From positions 4,103,501 to 4,167,500 of the forward strand of contig NZ_JAJLMN010000001.1 in NCBI RefSeq assembly GCF_021730615.1: a stretch of 64,000 nt of DNA. The letters run 5' to 3'. The position numbers and the translations under genes were made by a program. The notes under the pieces are model-generated. The model had not been told where the DNA came from. It did no database searches and worked only from the letters and a program-made list of their open reading frames with translations. Each line of letters begins with the position of its first letter. The stretch's first letter is position 1. Positions 36,013 through 46,054 of the stretch are shown piece after piece. Source of the stretch: Lichenibacterium dinghuense. GTDB lineage: Bacteria > Pseudomonadota > Alphaproteobacteria > Rhizobiales > Beijerinckiaceae.

Positions 36013-37205
36013 GCGACGAATCCCACCCCCACGAGATCATCATCATCAAGCGCCACGGCGGCGGCCACGACGACGGCCACCACGGCGGCGCGTGGAAGAT
36101 CGCCTACGCGGACTTCGTGACCGCCATGATGGCCTTCTTCCTGGTCATGTGGCTGCTGTCGGCCAACGACAAGACCAAGGCCGCGATCGTCAAATACTTC
36201 AACCCGATCCAGCTCGTCGACTCGACCCCGCAGCCGCCCGGCCTCGGCGACCCCAGCGACAAGGCCACCCCCGACCCCAAGAAGACCGGCGCCAAGGCGC
36301 CCGAGAAGGCCTCGCCCGAACCCGCCGACAAGGCCAAGCCCGGCAAGGACGAGAAGAAGGAGGAGGAGGGCAAGCGCGACGAGCCCAAGAAGGACGACGT
36401 GCGGAAGGACGACGCCGCCCTGTTCAAGGACCCCTACGCGGTGCTGGGCGAGATCGCCGCCAAGGACGCGTCGCCGGCGGCCCGCACCGGCGTCAAGGCG
36501 CCGCCCGAGGGCGCGAAGGGCGGCGCGGGGCCGGCCGCGGCCGTCGAGGGACGCGGCGGCGAGGCCTTCCGCGACCCCTTCGATCCGTCCTCGATGCGTC
36601 CCGCCGGCGCGGTCGACGGCGCCGCCGAATCCGGCCGCACCGAGCCCACGCTGCCGTCGACCGTGCCTTCCGCGCCGGCTCCGGCCGCCGCCGCACTGGC
36701 CGACCCCGCGGAAGCGCCGCTGCCCGCCGCCCCGGCCGCCAAGGCCGCGGAGCTGAAGGGCCGCATCGACGCGCTGATGAAGTCCGTCGCGGCCGCGGCT
36801 CCGGGCCCCGAGCCGAGGGTCGAGGTGCGCCAGACCGCGGAAGGCGTGCTGATCGGCCTGACCGACGACGCGAAGTTCTCCATGTTCGCCAGCGCCTCGG
36901 CCGAGCCCTCGCCCCGCACCGTCACGCTGATGGAGAAGATCGGCCGCCTGCTGAAGGCGCAGAAGGGCCGCGTCGTGCTGCGCGGCTACACCGACGCGCG
37001 CAAGTACAGGTCGGACGTCTACGACAACTGGCGCCTGTCCTCGGCGCGGGCCGACATGGCGCGTTACATGCTCGTGCGCGGCGGCGTCGACGACGCGCGC
37101 TTCGAGCGCATCGAGGGCTACGCGGACCGCCAGCCGCGCAACGCCAAGGATCCGGACGCCCCCGAGAATCGCCGCATCGAGATCCTGCTGAGGGAAGCGC
37201 CATGA
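36009..37205 (+). CDS. motB: Flagellar stator protein MotB
   Basis: A 398-residue protein with a GTG start overlapping the previous stop. The segment WKIAYADFVTAMMAFFLVMW is the single membrane helix with the proton-binding aspartate in YADFVTAMMAF. A Lys/Asp/Pro-rich linker of roughly 200 residues follows, and then an OmpA-like peptidoglycan-binding domain (VLRGYTDARKYRSDVYDNWR; RIEGYADRQP). motA is not nearby. The long charged linker is typical of rhizobial MotB. Confidence 0.95.
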   Translation: MSDESHPHEIIIIKRHGGGHDDGHHGGAWKIAYADFVTAMMAFFLVMWLLSANDKTKAAIVKYFNPIQLVDSTPQPPGLGDPSDKATPDPKKTGAKAPEKASPEPADKAKPGKDEKKEEEGKRDEPKKDDVRKDDAALFKDPYAVLGEIAAKDASPAARTGVKAPPEGAKGGAGPAAAVEGRGGEAFRDPFDPSSMRPAGAVDGAAESGRTEPTLPSTVPSAPAPAAAALADPAEAPLPAAPAAKAAELKGRIDALMKSVAAAAPGPEPRVEVRQTAEGVLIGLTDDAKFSMFASASAEPSPRTVTLMEKIGRLLKAQKGRVVLRGYTDARKYRSDVYDNWRLSSARADMARYMLVRGGVDDARFERIEGYADRQPRNAKDPDAPENRRIEILLREAP

Positions 37206-38443
37206 GGCCGCGCCACCGCCGTCACGCCGCGCTCGGCGCGGCGCTGATCCTGTTCTCCGCCGCGCCGGCCCTGGCCGGCGAGGAGGCGGCCAGGCCCGCC
37301 GAGGCCGCGAAGCCCGCCGGAGCCGCCAAGCCGGCCGAGGCCGGGCTCGCGCCCTACGCGGCGGTCCGCGCCCTGCAGAACCTCCAGGAGCAGGTTGCGC
37401 ACGGCAGCACCGCCGCCCAGGCCGCGCAGGCGAAGATGCTCGGCCACGTCGCCGAAGTCTTCGCGGCGGCCGATCCGTCCGCCTGGAAGGAGCCCCGGAA
37501 CACGGGGGCGGCGGCGCTATTCCTGTTCAGCGCCGGCCGGCCCTCGGCCGTGCGCGCCGTGCTGGAGCGGCACCCCGCCTTCACCCCCGAGGGCGACCGG
37601 CTGGTGAAGGGCGCGCTCGCCTACGCCGAAGGGCAGGACGACGTCGCCCGCGTTCTGCTGGGCAACATCGACCCGCGGGCCATGCCGGCGAGCCTCGGCG
37701 GCCACCTGGCCCTGGTGATGGCGACGCTGCTGGCCGACAAGGACCCGGCCCGCGCGGACGCCATGCTGGACACGGCGCGGCTGCTCGTCCCCGGCTCGCT
37801 GGTCGAGGAGGCGGCGCTGCGCCGCCAGATCTTCCTGCTCGCCGACCCCGCGACGCTCGACAAGTTCGCGGGCCTGTCGCGGCAGTACATCCGGCGCTAC
37901 CGGTCCTCCGTCTTCGCCGCGAACTTCAAGAGCCGCCTCGTGTCCTTCGCGGTGAGGCTGGCGATGGCGGGCGAGGTGGCCGGGCTCGCCAAGCTCGACC
38001 CGGTCTTCGCCGAGCTGCCGCAGGCGGAGCGTCGGGCCACCTACCTGACGCTCGCGCGCGACGCGCTGGTGGGCGGCCGGGCGGAGGCGGCCCGCTACGC
38101 CGCCGCGCGCGCCGCGGCCCTGGCGCCGGACGCGAACGAGGCCGAGCGCGCCAAGCTCTACGCCGCCGCGGCCACCGCCGCATCGGACGCCGCCCCGGCG
38201 GCCCGCTCGGCGCTCGGCGCCATCGACGCCTCGCGCCTGCCGCAGCGGGACGCCGACCTGCGCGACGCCGCCTCCGTCGTCGCGGCCTCGGTCGACGCGG
38301 GCCTCGGCGACCGCGGGCAGGACGTGGCCGGCGCGGTCCCCGATGACCCGACCACGGCGCTGCTCGACCGCGCCCACCGCGCCCTGGCGGCCGGCGACGC
38401 GCTCCTGGCCGCCGGCCCCGCTTCGGCCGGGGCGACGCGATGA
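37202..38443 (+). CDS. motC: Chemotaxis/motility protein MotC
   Basis: A 413-residue periplasmic protein with a signal peptide (MRPRHRRHAALGAALILFSA, cleavage near ALAG). The body is helical, with landmarks such as PYAAVRALQNLQEQVAHGST and LSRQYIRRYRSSVFAANF. MotC is specific to rhizobia and relatives and stabilises MotB in the stator. ATG 37202 overlaps the motB stop by 4 bases; longer in-frame extensions cross motB and are spurious. Confidence 0.9.
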   Translation: MRPRHRRHAALGAALILFSAAPALAGEEAARPAEAAKPAGAAKPAEAGLAPYAAVRALQNLQEQVAHGSTAAQAAQAKMLGHVAEVFAAADPSAWKEPRNTGAAALFLFSAGRPSAVRAVLERHPAFTPEGDRLVKGALAYAEGQDDVARVLLGNIDPRAMPASLGGHLALVMATLLADKDPARADAMLDTARLLVPGSLVEEAALRRQIFLLADPATLDKFAGLSRQYIRRYRSSVFAANFKSRLVSFAVRLAMAGEVAGLAKLDPVFAELPQAERRATYLTLARDALVGGRAEAARYAAARAAALAPDANEAERAKLYAAAATAASDAAPAARSALGAIDASRLPQRDADLRDAASVVAASVDAGLGDRGQDVAGAVPDDPTTALLDRAHRALAAGDALLAAGPASAGATR

Positions 38444-39957
38444 GCGCCGACCTGTCGTTCCTGCCCGCCGGCTTCGGCGGCGGCAGGCCGCCCCCGCCGT
38501 CGGCGGGATCCGCGACCGGCGCGGCTCCCGCGGCCGCGTCGGCCTTCGGCGGCATGCTCGACGCCGTGGGGCGCGGGGCGCTCGCAGCCCCCGCCCCGCC
38601 GCCGGCCCCGCCCGCAGCGACGCCCGCGGGCCCGGCTCCGGTCGACCCGACGAGCGCGGCAGCCCTGGCGCGCCTCGCGGCGGCGTCCGACGCCGGATCG
38701 GCCCCGAGCGACGAGGCCGACGCCGGCAGCGGCGACGACGCGCCATCGGCCGCCGGCGACCGCTCCACGCCGGGCCGGAGCGATACGGCCACCGGCGTCG
38801 ACCTCGCGGTGCTGGCCGCCGCGGCCGCGCTGGCGCCACAGCCGGCCGCCCCGACCTCGCCCCCAGCCCCGGCGCCGACCGCAACGGCCGCCGCCGCCGG
38901 GGCGACCCTCGCCGTCGCATCGGCCGGAGCGGCGATCCCGCCCGGTGCGGACCCGGCGGCGTCGGCCCCAGCCGGCCCCGCTCCGGCCTCGCCGCAACCC
39001 GTGGCGGCCCAGACGCCGCCGTCCGGACAGGCGACGGCCGGCAGCGCCGACCCTGCCGCCCCCCCGCCGCCTGCCGCGAGCGCCGCCTCGCCGCACACCC
39101 CGGCCGCTCCGGTATCGCCGGCCAAGGCCGCTGCACCACCGATGAAGGCGTCCGCCCCGGCGTCGACCGCGCCGCAGTCTGCCGCCGCGCCGGCCGCTTC
39201 GCCTGCCGCGGCGGGCGACGCGCCCACCGGCTCCGTGTCCGCCCCCACCGCTCCGACGGGCGGTCGGCAGGACGACGGGGACGACGACGGCACCGACGAC
39301 GGTGCCGCGGTTGGGGCCGATGGCGCCCCGCCGACCAGCCCGGCGTCGGTCGCGGCCGCCGACCTCGCCGCCGCGGGCTCGACGACGTCCGCGGCCCAGC
39401 AGGTCGCGGCGGCCCTGATCTCCTTCGCTCCGGACGCGGCCGCGCCGGCCCCGCAGGCCGCCGCGCCGGCGGCCGATGCGGCGGCGCCCGGCCCGGCGCT
39501 GCCCGGCGCCATCCGCACCACGGCGGACGGCGGGCGCGAGGTCGTGGTGAAGCTCGATCCCGAGCACCTCGGCTCCGTGTCGATCCGGCTGACCATGACG
39601 GCCGGCCGCATGGACGTCGCCATCACGGTGTCGGACCCGCACACCCTGGACCTCTTGAACCGCGACCGGCACCTCCTCACCGCGGCCGTGTCGGCGGCCG
39701 GCCTCGGCACCGACGCGCCGACGCTGGCCCGCGGCACGCCGGCTCCGGCCCCGGTGCCGTCGCAGCCCGGCTCGGGCGGCATGGCCGACAACGGCCCCGG
39801 CGCCTCCCCGGACGGCCGGGCCGGCGGATCGGGCGACCCGCAGGGCGGACGCCGGCGCGCGTCCCGCGGCGACGCGCCGGACGCGCCGGTCGCCGCCCTC
39901 CGGGCGGAGGTGACGCCCGCACCCGCCGCCGCGCGGCCCGGAGCCCTGTATGTTTGA
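38440..39957 (+). CDS. fliK: Flagellar hook-length control protein FliK
   Basis: A 505-residue protein, extremely Ala/Pro-rich through the first 370 residues, as expected for the disordered ruler part. The C-terminal conserved domain reads VVVKLDPEHLGSVSIRLTM, then MDVAITVSDPHTLDLLNRDR. FliK measures hook length and switches export specificity. It overlaps motC by 4 bases and the next gene by 8. Confidence 0.88.
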   Translation: MSADLSFLPAGFGGGRPPPPSAGSATGAAPAAASAFGGMLDAVGRGALAAPAPPPAPPAATPAGPAPVDPTSAAALARLAAASDAGSAPSDEADAGSGDDAPSAAGDRSTPGRSDTATGVDLAVLAAAAALAPQPAAPTSPPAPAPTATAAAAGATLAVASAGAAIPPGADPAASAPAGPAPASPQPVAAQTPPSGQATAGSADPAAPPPPAASAASPHTPAAPVSPAKAAAPPMKASAPASTAPQSAAAPAASPAAAGDAPTGSVSAPTAPTGGRQDDGDDDGTDDGAAVGADGAPPTSPASVAAADLAAAGSTTSAAQQVAAALISFAPDAAAPAPQAAAPAADAAAPGPALPGAIRTTADGGREVVVKLDPEHLGSVSIRLTMTAGRMDVAITVSDPHTLDLLNRDRHLLTAAVSAAGLGTDAPTLARGTPAPAPVPSQPGSGGMADNGPGASPDGRAGGSGDPQGGRRRASRGDAPDAPVAALRAEVTPAPAAARPGALYV

Positions 39958-40534
39958 GCGTATCGGCCTCGCGCTGGCGACCGGAGCGCTGCTGTGTTGT
40001 CCCGCCCTCGCGGCGCCCGCGCCGCCCGCGCCGTCGCACGCCTGCGAGGCCCAGGTGGCGGCCGCCGCCAAGCGCTACGACATCCCGCTCGCCGTGTTCT
40101 ACGCGGTGGGGCTGCTGGAGACCGGCGGGCGCGACGGGCTCCAGCCCTACACGATGAACATCGAGGGGCGCTCGGCCCCCAACGCCACGCTCGACGACGC
40201 GCTCGCCACCTTCGAGGCCGCACACCGGCGCGGCGCGTCGCTGATCGACATCGGCTGCATGCAGATCAACTACCGCTGGCACGGCAAGAACTTCGCGTCC
40301 GTGACGGAGATGTTCGACCCCGCCCACAACGTCGACTACGCGGCCCGCTTCCTGCGCGAGCTGAAGACGCGCGAGAAGACCTGGACGCTGGCCGTGGCCC
40401 GCTACAATGCGGGGCCGAACAACGACGCGGCGCAGAAGCAGTACGTGTGCGGCGTGATCCGCAAGATGGTGAACAGCGGCTTCGGCGGCTGGACCGACAA
40501 CGCCCGCCGGTTCTGCGGCGAGCCCGCCGCCTGA
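39950..40534 (+). CDS. Lytic transglycosylase (SLT domain), flagellar
   Basis: A 194-residue periplasmic protein with a signal peptide ending near ALAA. SLT motifs are present: FYAVGLLETGG with the catalytic Glu57, GCMQINYRWHG, and LAVARYNAGPN. It cleaves peptidoglycan glycan strands, most likely to open a path for the flagellar rod. It overlaps fliK by 8 bases, so it belongs to the flagellar operon. Confidence 0.9.
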   Translation: MFERIGLALATGALLCCPALAAPAPPAPSHACEAQVAAAAKRYDIPLAVFYAVGLLETGGRDGLQPYTMNIEGRSAPNATLDDALATFEAAHRRGASLIDIGCMQINYRWHGKNFASVTEMFDPAHNVDYAARFLRELKTREKTWTLAVARYNAGPNNDAAQKQYVCGVIRKMVNSGFGGWTDNARRFCGEPAA

Positions 40535-40747
40535 GGTCGGCCGTCCGGGAGGAGCGCGACTCGCCCCGCGCTGTCCCGGTCTGGCACTGAAGCGACCGGC
40601 CATCGATTTTCACCGTTAACTTTAAATCATCCCTTCCGCGGCATTGTCGCAGCATCGCCCAAGGTTTGCGGCTCCGGACGACGGCAAAACGCCTCCGATG
40701 CCTGACCAAATCCTGCTCCCCGATGTCGTCGCGAAGGTCGCCCTCGT

Positions 40748-41950
40748 ATGAGTCTGTTCGGAACCCTCAACACCGGCGTCTCGGGCATGGCCGCGCAGGC
40801 CAACATGCTGAGCACCATCGGCGACAACATCGCGAACTCCGCGACCACGGGCTATAAGAGCGCGACGGTCGACTTCGAGACCATGCTGGGCAACCAGACG
40901 ACCTCCGACTACACGTCGGGCGGCGTGCAGTCCAAGGTGCGCTACGGCATCGGCGACCAGGGCACGCTCACGGCCTCGACCTCCGTCACCGACCTCGCCA
41001 TCAAGGGCAACGGCTTCTTCGTGGTGCAGGGCTCGAACGGCGCGACCGCGCTGACGCGGGCCGGCTCCTTCGTGGCCGACGCGTCGGGCGACCTCGTCAA
41101 CACCGCCGGCTACAAGCTGATGGGCTACAACCTGACCGACGGCTCGACCGCCACGGCCAACGGCACCGGCGGCCTGCAGGTCATCAACCTCAACAAGCAG
41201 CAGCTCAACGCCGCCCCGTCGCAGACCGGCACGCTGCAGTTCAACCTGCCCTCGAACGCGGCCTCCGGCGCCACGTCCAAGACCTCGATCGTCGCCTATG
41301 ACGACCTCGGCAACCCGCTCACCCTCGACATCACCTTCACCAAGACCGGCGCCAACGCCTGGAGCGCCCAGATCACAAACGACGCGGATGGGACGACGAT
41401 CGGCGCGGCCCAGCCGCTGACCTACGACCCCACCACCGGCAAGCTCGCGAGCGGCAGCAACGCCAGCGCCACGACGCTGACGGCGGACCTGACCAGCCTC
41501 GGCGGCAAGAAGCTGACCCTCGATGTCAGCCAGTCGACCCAGCTCGCCTCGTCGTTCACGATCAACACCGCGACGGTGGACGGCAGCGCGCCTTCCAAGC
41601 TCGACCACGTCACGATCGGCACGGACGGCACGGTGACGTCCGTCTACGCCAACGGCGTCAGCGAGGCGACCTACCGCATCCCGCTCGCCGACGTGCCGAG
41701 CCCCGACAGCCTCACCTCGCTGACCGGCAACGTGTACCAGGCCAACCTCGCCTCCGGGAACATGACGATCGGCACCGCCACCACGGGCAGCCTCGGTGAG
41801 ATCGACTCGGGCAACCTGGAGAACTCCACCGTGGACCTCGCCACCGAGCTCACCTCCATGATCTCGGCACAGCGCTCCTACGAGGCCAACTCCAAGGTCA
41901 TCCAGGCCAGCTCCGACCTCCTCAAGGTCGTCGACCAGCTGTCGAGCTGA
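40748..41950 (+). CDS. flgE: Flagellar hook protein FlgE
   Basis: A 400-residue protein with the N-terminal rod/hook motif GVSGMAAQANMLSTIGDNIA, then the TTGYKSATVDFETML stretch, a central beta-rich domain, and the C-terminal ENSTVDLATELTSMISAQRS. It forms the universal joint of the flagellum. The 213-base upstream gap holds an AT-rich patch (about 40600-40635) that may be its promoter. Confidence 0.96.
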   Translation: MSLFGTLNTGVSGMAAQANMLSTIGDNIANSATTGYKSATVDFETMLGNQTTSDYTSGGVQSKVRYGIGDQGTLTASTSVTDLAIKGNGFFVVQGSNGATALTRAGSFVADASGDLVNTAGYKLMGYNLTDGSTATANGTGGLQVINLNKQQLNAAPSQTGTLQFNLPSNAASGATSKTSIVAYDDLGNPLTLDITFTKTGANAWSAQITNDADGTTIGAAQPLTYDPTTGKLASGSNASATTLTADLTSLGGKKLTLDVSQSTQLASSFTINTATVDGSAPSKLDHVTIGTDGTVTSVYANGVSEATYRIPLADVPSPDSLTSLTGNVYQANLASGNMTIGTATTGSLGEIDSGNLENSTVDLATELTSMISAQRSYEANSKVIQASSDLLKVVDQLSS

Positions 41951-42032
41951 TCGGCCGACCCGCGTGACCCCGCCGCGGGAGCGCCTCCCGCGGATCGCGC
42001 CCGCCCGTCCGCGTCGCGTCTAGGACCCTTCC

Positions 42033-43538
42033 ATGAGCCTGACCACAACCCTCAACATCGCCCAGCAGGCGCTCACCGCCAACGCGGCGCTGTCGACGAT
42101 CGTGTCCCGCAACATCGCGGGCGTGAACGATCCCACCTACTCGACCAAGACCGCTCAGCTCGCGACCACGCAGGACGGCGGGGTCCGCGTCTCGGGGGTG
42201 ACCAATGCGGCCGACGCGGCGCTGTTCGCCCACCTGCTCGCCGCGAAGGCCGGCGCGGCCTCGTCCTCGGCCCTGTCGAGCGGGCTCGACCAGCTCGAAG
42301 GCACGCTCGGCCTGTCCACCACCACGGCGGCGGACGGCACCGCGACCGACACGTCGCCGGCGACGCTGATCGGCACCCTGTCCGACGCGATCGGGCAATA
42401 TGCGGCCTCGCCCTCGAACGCGACGCTGGGCGCCGCGGCCGTGACAGCCGCCAAGGGCCTCGCTGCGAACCTCAACGCCGCCGCCGCCGCCGTGCAGAGC
42501 GTGCGGGAAGGGGCCGACAAGGGCCTCGCCGCGGCAGTCGCCACGGTGAACACCCTGCTCGGGCAGTTCGCCACCGCCAACAAGGCCGTGGTGGACGCCA
42601 CGGTGGCGGGCACCGACGCGACCGACGCGATCGACGCGCGCAACAGCGTGCTGCAGTCGCTGTCGGCCCAGATCGGCATCACCACGGCGGACGCGGGCAG
42701 CGGCGGGCTGGCGCTCTACACCGACGGGGGCGCGACGCTGTTCCAGGGCACGGCCCGCACCGTCGCCTTCGCGCCGACCGGCGCCTACGCGGCCGGGACC
42801 GTTGGCGGCGCCGTGACGGTCGACGGGGTGGCGGTGACGGGCAGCGGCGGCATGGCGTCGAAGAGCGGCGCCATCGCCGGGCTGGCCCAGCTCCGCGACA
42901 CGACGGCGGTGGCCTACGGGGCTCAGCTCGACCAGATCGCCGGCGGCCTGGTCTCGGCCTTCTCGGACACCACCGCGAGCGGCGCGACCGTGCCGGGGCT
43001 GTTCATGGACGGCACCTCGACCACGATGCCGACGCCCACCTCGACGACGGGCCTCGCGGCGCGGCTGACCGTGGCGGCGGCCGTCGACCCGAGCGCGGTG
43101 ACGAGCCCCCCCGGCACCACGCCCAAGACCTACGGCTCGGTGACGGCGCTGCGCGACGGCGGCTTCAACGGCGCCGCGCCCGGCAACACGACCGGCGCGG
43201 CGAGCTACTCGGGCCGCCTGAATGCCCTCGTGAGCCAGCTCGGCTCCACGCGGAGCTTCGACGCCTCGTCGGGCGGCGCGGCCTCGGGCACGCTCGCCGA
43301 CTACGCGACCTCGTCGGTGGGCTGGCTGGAGTCGACGCGCCAGTCGGCCTCGACCGACGCGACCAACAGCGCCGCCGTGGTGACGCAGACCACGGCCAGC
43401 CTGTCGAGCGCGACGGGCGTGAACCTCGACGAGCAGCTGTCCAAGATGCTCGACCTCGAACATTCCTACCAGGCTTCGGCCGAGCTGATGACCACGGTGA
43501 AGTCGATGCTCGACGCGCTGCTGGCCGCCGTGAACTGA
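42033..43538 (+). CDS. flgK: Flagellar hook-associated protein 1 (FlgK)
   Basis: A 501-residue protein starting MSLTTTLNIAQQALTANAAL with SRNIAGVNDPTYSTKTAQL, the usual HAP1 opening, and ending VNLDEQLSKMLDLEHSYQAS. It forms the junction between hook and filament. The middle is rich in Ala, Thr and Gly. Confidence 0.93.
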   Translation: MSLTTTLNIAQQALTANAALSTIVSRNIAGVNDPTYSTKTAQLATTQDGGVRVSGVTNAADAALFAHLLAAKAGAASSSALSSGLDQLEGTLGLSTTTAADGTATDTSPATLIGTLSDAIGQYAASPSNATLGAAAVTAAKGLAANLNAAAAAVQSVREGADKGLAAAVATVNTLLGQFATANKAVVDATVAGTDATDAIDARNSVLQSLSAQIGITTADAGSGGLALYTDGGATLFQGTARTVAFAPTGAYAAGTVGGAVTVDGVAVTGSGGMASKSGAIAGLAQLRDTTAVAYGAQLDQIAGGLVSAFSDTTASGATVPGLFMDGTSTTMPTPTSTTGLAARLTVAAAVDPSAVTSPPGTTPKTYGSVTALRDGGFNGAAPGNTTGAASYSGRLNALVSQLGSTRSFDASSGGAASGTLADYATSSVGWLESTRQSASTDATNSAAVVTQTTASLSSATGVNLDEQLSKMLDLEHSYQASAELMTTVKSMLDALLAAVN

Positions 43539-43551
43539 CGGGACCCGCGCC

Positions 43552-44592
43552 ATGACCACCAGCATGACCAGCATCTCGTCCTACGCGCTCACCGCGTCCC
43601 CGCGCCTCACCGTGATGCAGGCGCAGGCGGCGCTGTCGAAGGCGCAGGTGGAGCTGTCGAGCGGCAAGCTCGCCGACATCGGCCTCGGCCTCGGCTCGTC
43701 CACCGGCACCTACGTGTCGCTCGGCGCGCAGGCGAGCCGGCTGCAGTCCATCAAGGACTCGAACGCCACCACGGCGACCACGCTCACCGCCGCCACGACC
43801 GGGCTCGACGCGCTGCGCACCACGGCCTCGGCCTTCCTGGCCTCGCTCACCCAGGCGGCGTCGGCGGGCAGCACGCAGGGCGCGCTGGTGACCACGGCGA
43901 GCGCCAACCTCGACGCCCTCACGTCCACGCTGAACACCACGGTGGGCGGGAACGCGATCTTCGCCGGCATCGACTCGGCCGACCCGCCGATGACCGCCTA
44001 CACGGCGGGGTCGCCGGCCCAGACGGCGGTCAGCGGCAGCTACGCCGCGACGTTCAACGGCCAGGACCCGTCGACCATCACGCAGGCCCAGATGCAGAGC
44101 TACCTCGGCGGCAGCTTCGCGAACCTGTTCACCGCGGCCCAGTACGAGCAGACCTGGTCCACGGCCTCCGACACGGTGGCGACGGCGCAGATCTCCACGA
44201 CCGAAACGGTGGCGACCTCCGTCAGCGCCAACGCCGACCCGTTCCGCCAGCTCGCCCAGGCCTACACGATGGTCAAGGAATACGGCGGCTCCGACATGGG
44301 CAGCGGCGCCGCCAAGGCCGTGATCGCCTCCGCGACGCAGCTCGTGTCGACCGCGCTCGCGGGGCTGACGAGCCTCGAGGCCGGCGTCGGCCAGTCGCAG
44401 TCCGCGGTGTCGGACGCGAACGACCGCATGACGACGCAGATCGGATACTTATCGACGCAGTCGAGCGACCTCGTCGGCGTCGACCCGTCCGCCCTGGCGA
44501 CCCGGATCTCGGGCCTGCAGACGCAGATCCAGGCCTCCTACGAGATCACCTCCCAGCTCCAGCAGCTGAGCCTCGTGAATTACCTCAAGTGA
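43552..44592 (+). CDS. flgL: Flagellar hook-associated protein 3 (FlgL)
   Basis: A 346-residue flagellin-like protein whose N-terminus has VMQAQAALSKAQVELSSGK and whose C-terminus reads LATRISGLQTQIQASYEITS and ends LSLVNYLK. It joins FlgK to the filament. It begins 13 bases after flgK. Confidence 0.92.
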   Translation: MTTSMTSISSYALTASPRLTVMQAQAALSKAQVELSSGKLADIGLGLGSSTGTYVSLGAQASRLQSIKDSNATTATTLTAATTGLDALRTTASAFLASLTQAASAGSTQGALVTTASANLDALTSTLNTTVGGNAIFAGIDSADPPMTAYTAGSPAQTAVSGSYAATFNGQDPSTITQAQMQSYLGGSFANLFTAAQYEQTWSTASDTVATAQISTTETVATSVSANADPFRQLAQAYTMVKEYGGSDMGSGAAKAVIASATQLVSTALAGLTSLEAGVGQSQSAVSDANDRMTTQIGYLSTQSSDLVGVDPSALATRISGLQTQIQASYEITSQLQQLSLVNYLK

Positions 44593-44709
44593 TCCGTCTC
44601 CCCGGGCGGCGAAAGCTGTTTCGCCCGCCCGAAACTCGAGGGAAGGCGCGCGCCGGACGACCGGCGCGCCCTGGAGACATGTGATTCGCACCGCCGAAGG
44701 ATCGTTCCG

Positions 44710-45057
44710 ATGTACCAGTTCTCCTACGCCGACATCCTCGCCGACGACGCGGACGACGCCCGCGCCCGCGAGCGCCAGGCGCTCGACCAGGCGTCCGCCA
44801 TGCTGCTCCACGCCGCCGAGGGGGCGCCGGGCTCCGTCGAGGAAGGCAAGGCCGTCGACTTCACCACCGAGCTCTGGGCCATGTTCATCAAGGACCTCGC
44901 GCATCCCGGCAACGCCATGTCGGACGAGCTGCGCGCCAGCCTGATGTCGATCGGCCTCGGCGTGATGGCGGAATGCCGCCGCATCTCGCTCGGCGAGTCG
45001 CGCGACCTCGCGAGCCTCGCCGAGATCTGCGGCATCATCCGCGACGGTCTGCGCTGA
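44710..45057 (+). CDS. flaF: Flagellar biosynthesis regulator FlaF
   Basis: A 115-residue alphaproteobacterial protein: FTTELWAMFIKDLAHPGNAM and SDELRASLMSIGLGVMAECR match the family. FlaF acts with FlbT to control flagellin translation and secretion. The start follows GAAGGA. It is 12 bases upstream of flbT. Confidence 0.93.
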   Translation: MYQFSYADILADDADDARARERQALDQASAMLLHAAEGAPGSVEEGKAVDFTTELWAMFIKDLAHPGNAMSDELRASLMSIGLGVMAECRRISLGESRDLASLAEICGIIRDGLR

Positions 45058-45069
45058 GGCGAGGCGGCC

Positions 45070-45510
45070 ATGCACATCACCCTCAAGGCCAACGAGAAGA
45101 TCTTCATCAACGGCGCGGTGCTCAAGGTCGACCGCAAGACCTCGGTCGAGCTGATGAACGACGCGGTGTTCCTGCTCGAAGCTCACGTCATGGTGGAGCG
45201 CGACGCCACGACGCCGCTGCGCCAGCTCTATTTCATCGTGCAGCTCATGCTGATGGAGGGCCGCGAGCGGCCGGAGAACAGGGCGATGTTCGCCCGCCAA
45301 TCCGCCGCGATGGCCGAGGTCTATGAGGACCCGGCGATCCTGGACGGCATCGCCAAGGTGGGGGAGCTCGTCGAGCGCGGCCGCGCCTTCGAGGCGCTGA
45401 AGGCCATCCGGGCGCTGCTGCCCGTGGAGGCGGCGCTCACCGGGCGGCCTCACGAGGCGACCGTGCGGATCAAGCCCGCGCCGGTGCCGCTCCTCGCCGA
45501 GGCCTGCTGA
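45070..45510 (+). CDS. flbT: Flagellin mRNA regulator FlbT
   Basis: A 146-residue protein beginning MHITLKANEKIFINGAVLKV, with LYFIVQLMLMEG typical of FlbT. In Caulobacter it binds the leader of flagellin mRNA and represses translation until the hook is complete. Here it forms a pair with flaF and probably acts on the flagellin gene at 27400. Confidence 0.95.
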   Translation: MHITLKANEKIFINGAVLKVDRKTSVELMNDAVFLLEAHVMVERDATTPLRQLYFIVQLMLMEGRERPENRAMFARQSAAMAEVYEDPAILDGIAKVGELVERGRAFEALKAIRALLPVEAALTGRPHEATVRIKPAPVPLLAEAC

Positions 45511-45598
45511 GCCGGAGGGGAGGCAGGGCCGCGCAAGCCCGGCCGGCTATCCCTTCTCGGGATCGCCCGCCAACGCGCCCGCACGGGAAAACCCCGCC

Positions 45599-46054
45599 AT
45601 GACGACCGTGTCCCCCACGCCCACGACGGGCACGACGACGCCGACGGCGTCCTCGTCGAGCAGCGCCGCCACGACGGCCTCCACCGCCGCCGCGGCGTCG
45701 CTGAACTTCAACTCGTTCCTGCAGCTCATGATCGCCGAGATGCAGAACCAGGACCCGACCAACCCGACCGACCCCAGCCAGTACCTCGCGCAGATCTCGC
45801 AGATGTCGGCCGTGCAGCAGGGCATCCTGACCAACACCAAGCTCGATTCGATGCTGACGCAGACCTCGCTGAGCCAGGCCGAGGCGGCGATCGGCAAGGT
45901 CGTGACCTCGTCGGACGGCTCCGTCACGGGCACCGTGCAGTCGGTGAAGCTCGCGAGCGACAACAGCGTGACGGCGACGCTCGACACCGGCCAGACGCTG
46001 ACGCTCGACAACACCGTGACGGTGGCGGCCCCCGCCGCGAAGGCCGCCTCGTGA
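45599..46054 (+). CDS. flgD: Flagellar hook assembly (capping) protein FlgD
   Basis: A 151-residue protein with LNFNSFLQLMIAEMQNQDPT and PSQYLAQISQMSAVQQGIL, the hallmark FlgD segment. The C-terminal part is short compared with enterobacterial FlgD, as is usual in rhizobia. Its stop overlaps the GTG start of fliQ. Confidence 0.93.
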   Translation: MTTVSPTPTTGTTTPTASSSSSAATTASTAAAASLNFNSFLQLMIAEMQNQDPTNPTDPSQYLAQISQMSAVQQGILTNTKLDSMLTQTSLSQAEAAIGKVVTSSDGSVTGTVQSVKLASDNSVTATLDTGQTLTLDNTVTVAAPAAKAAS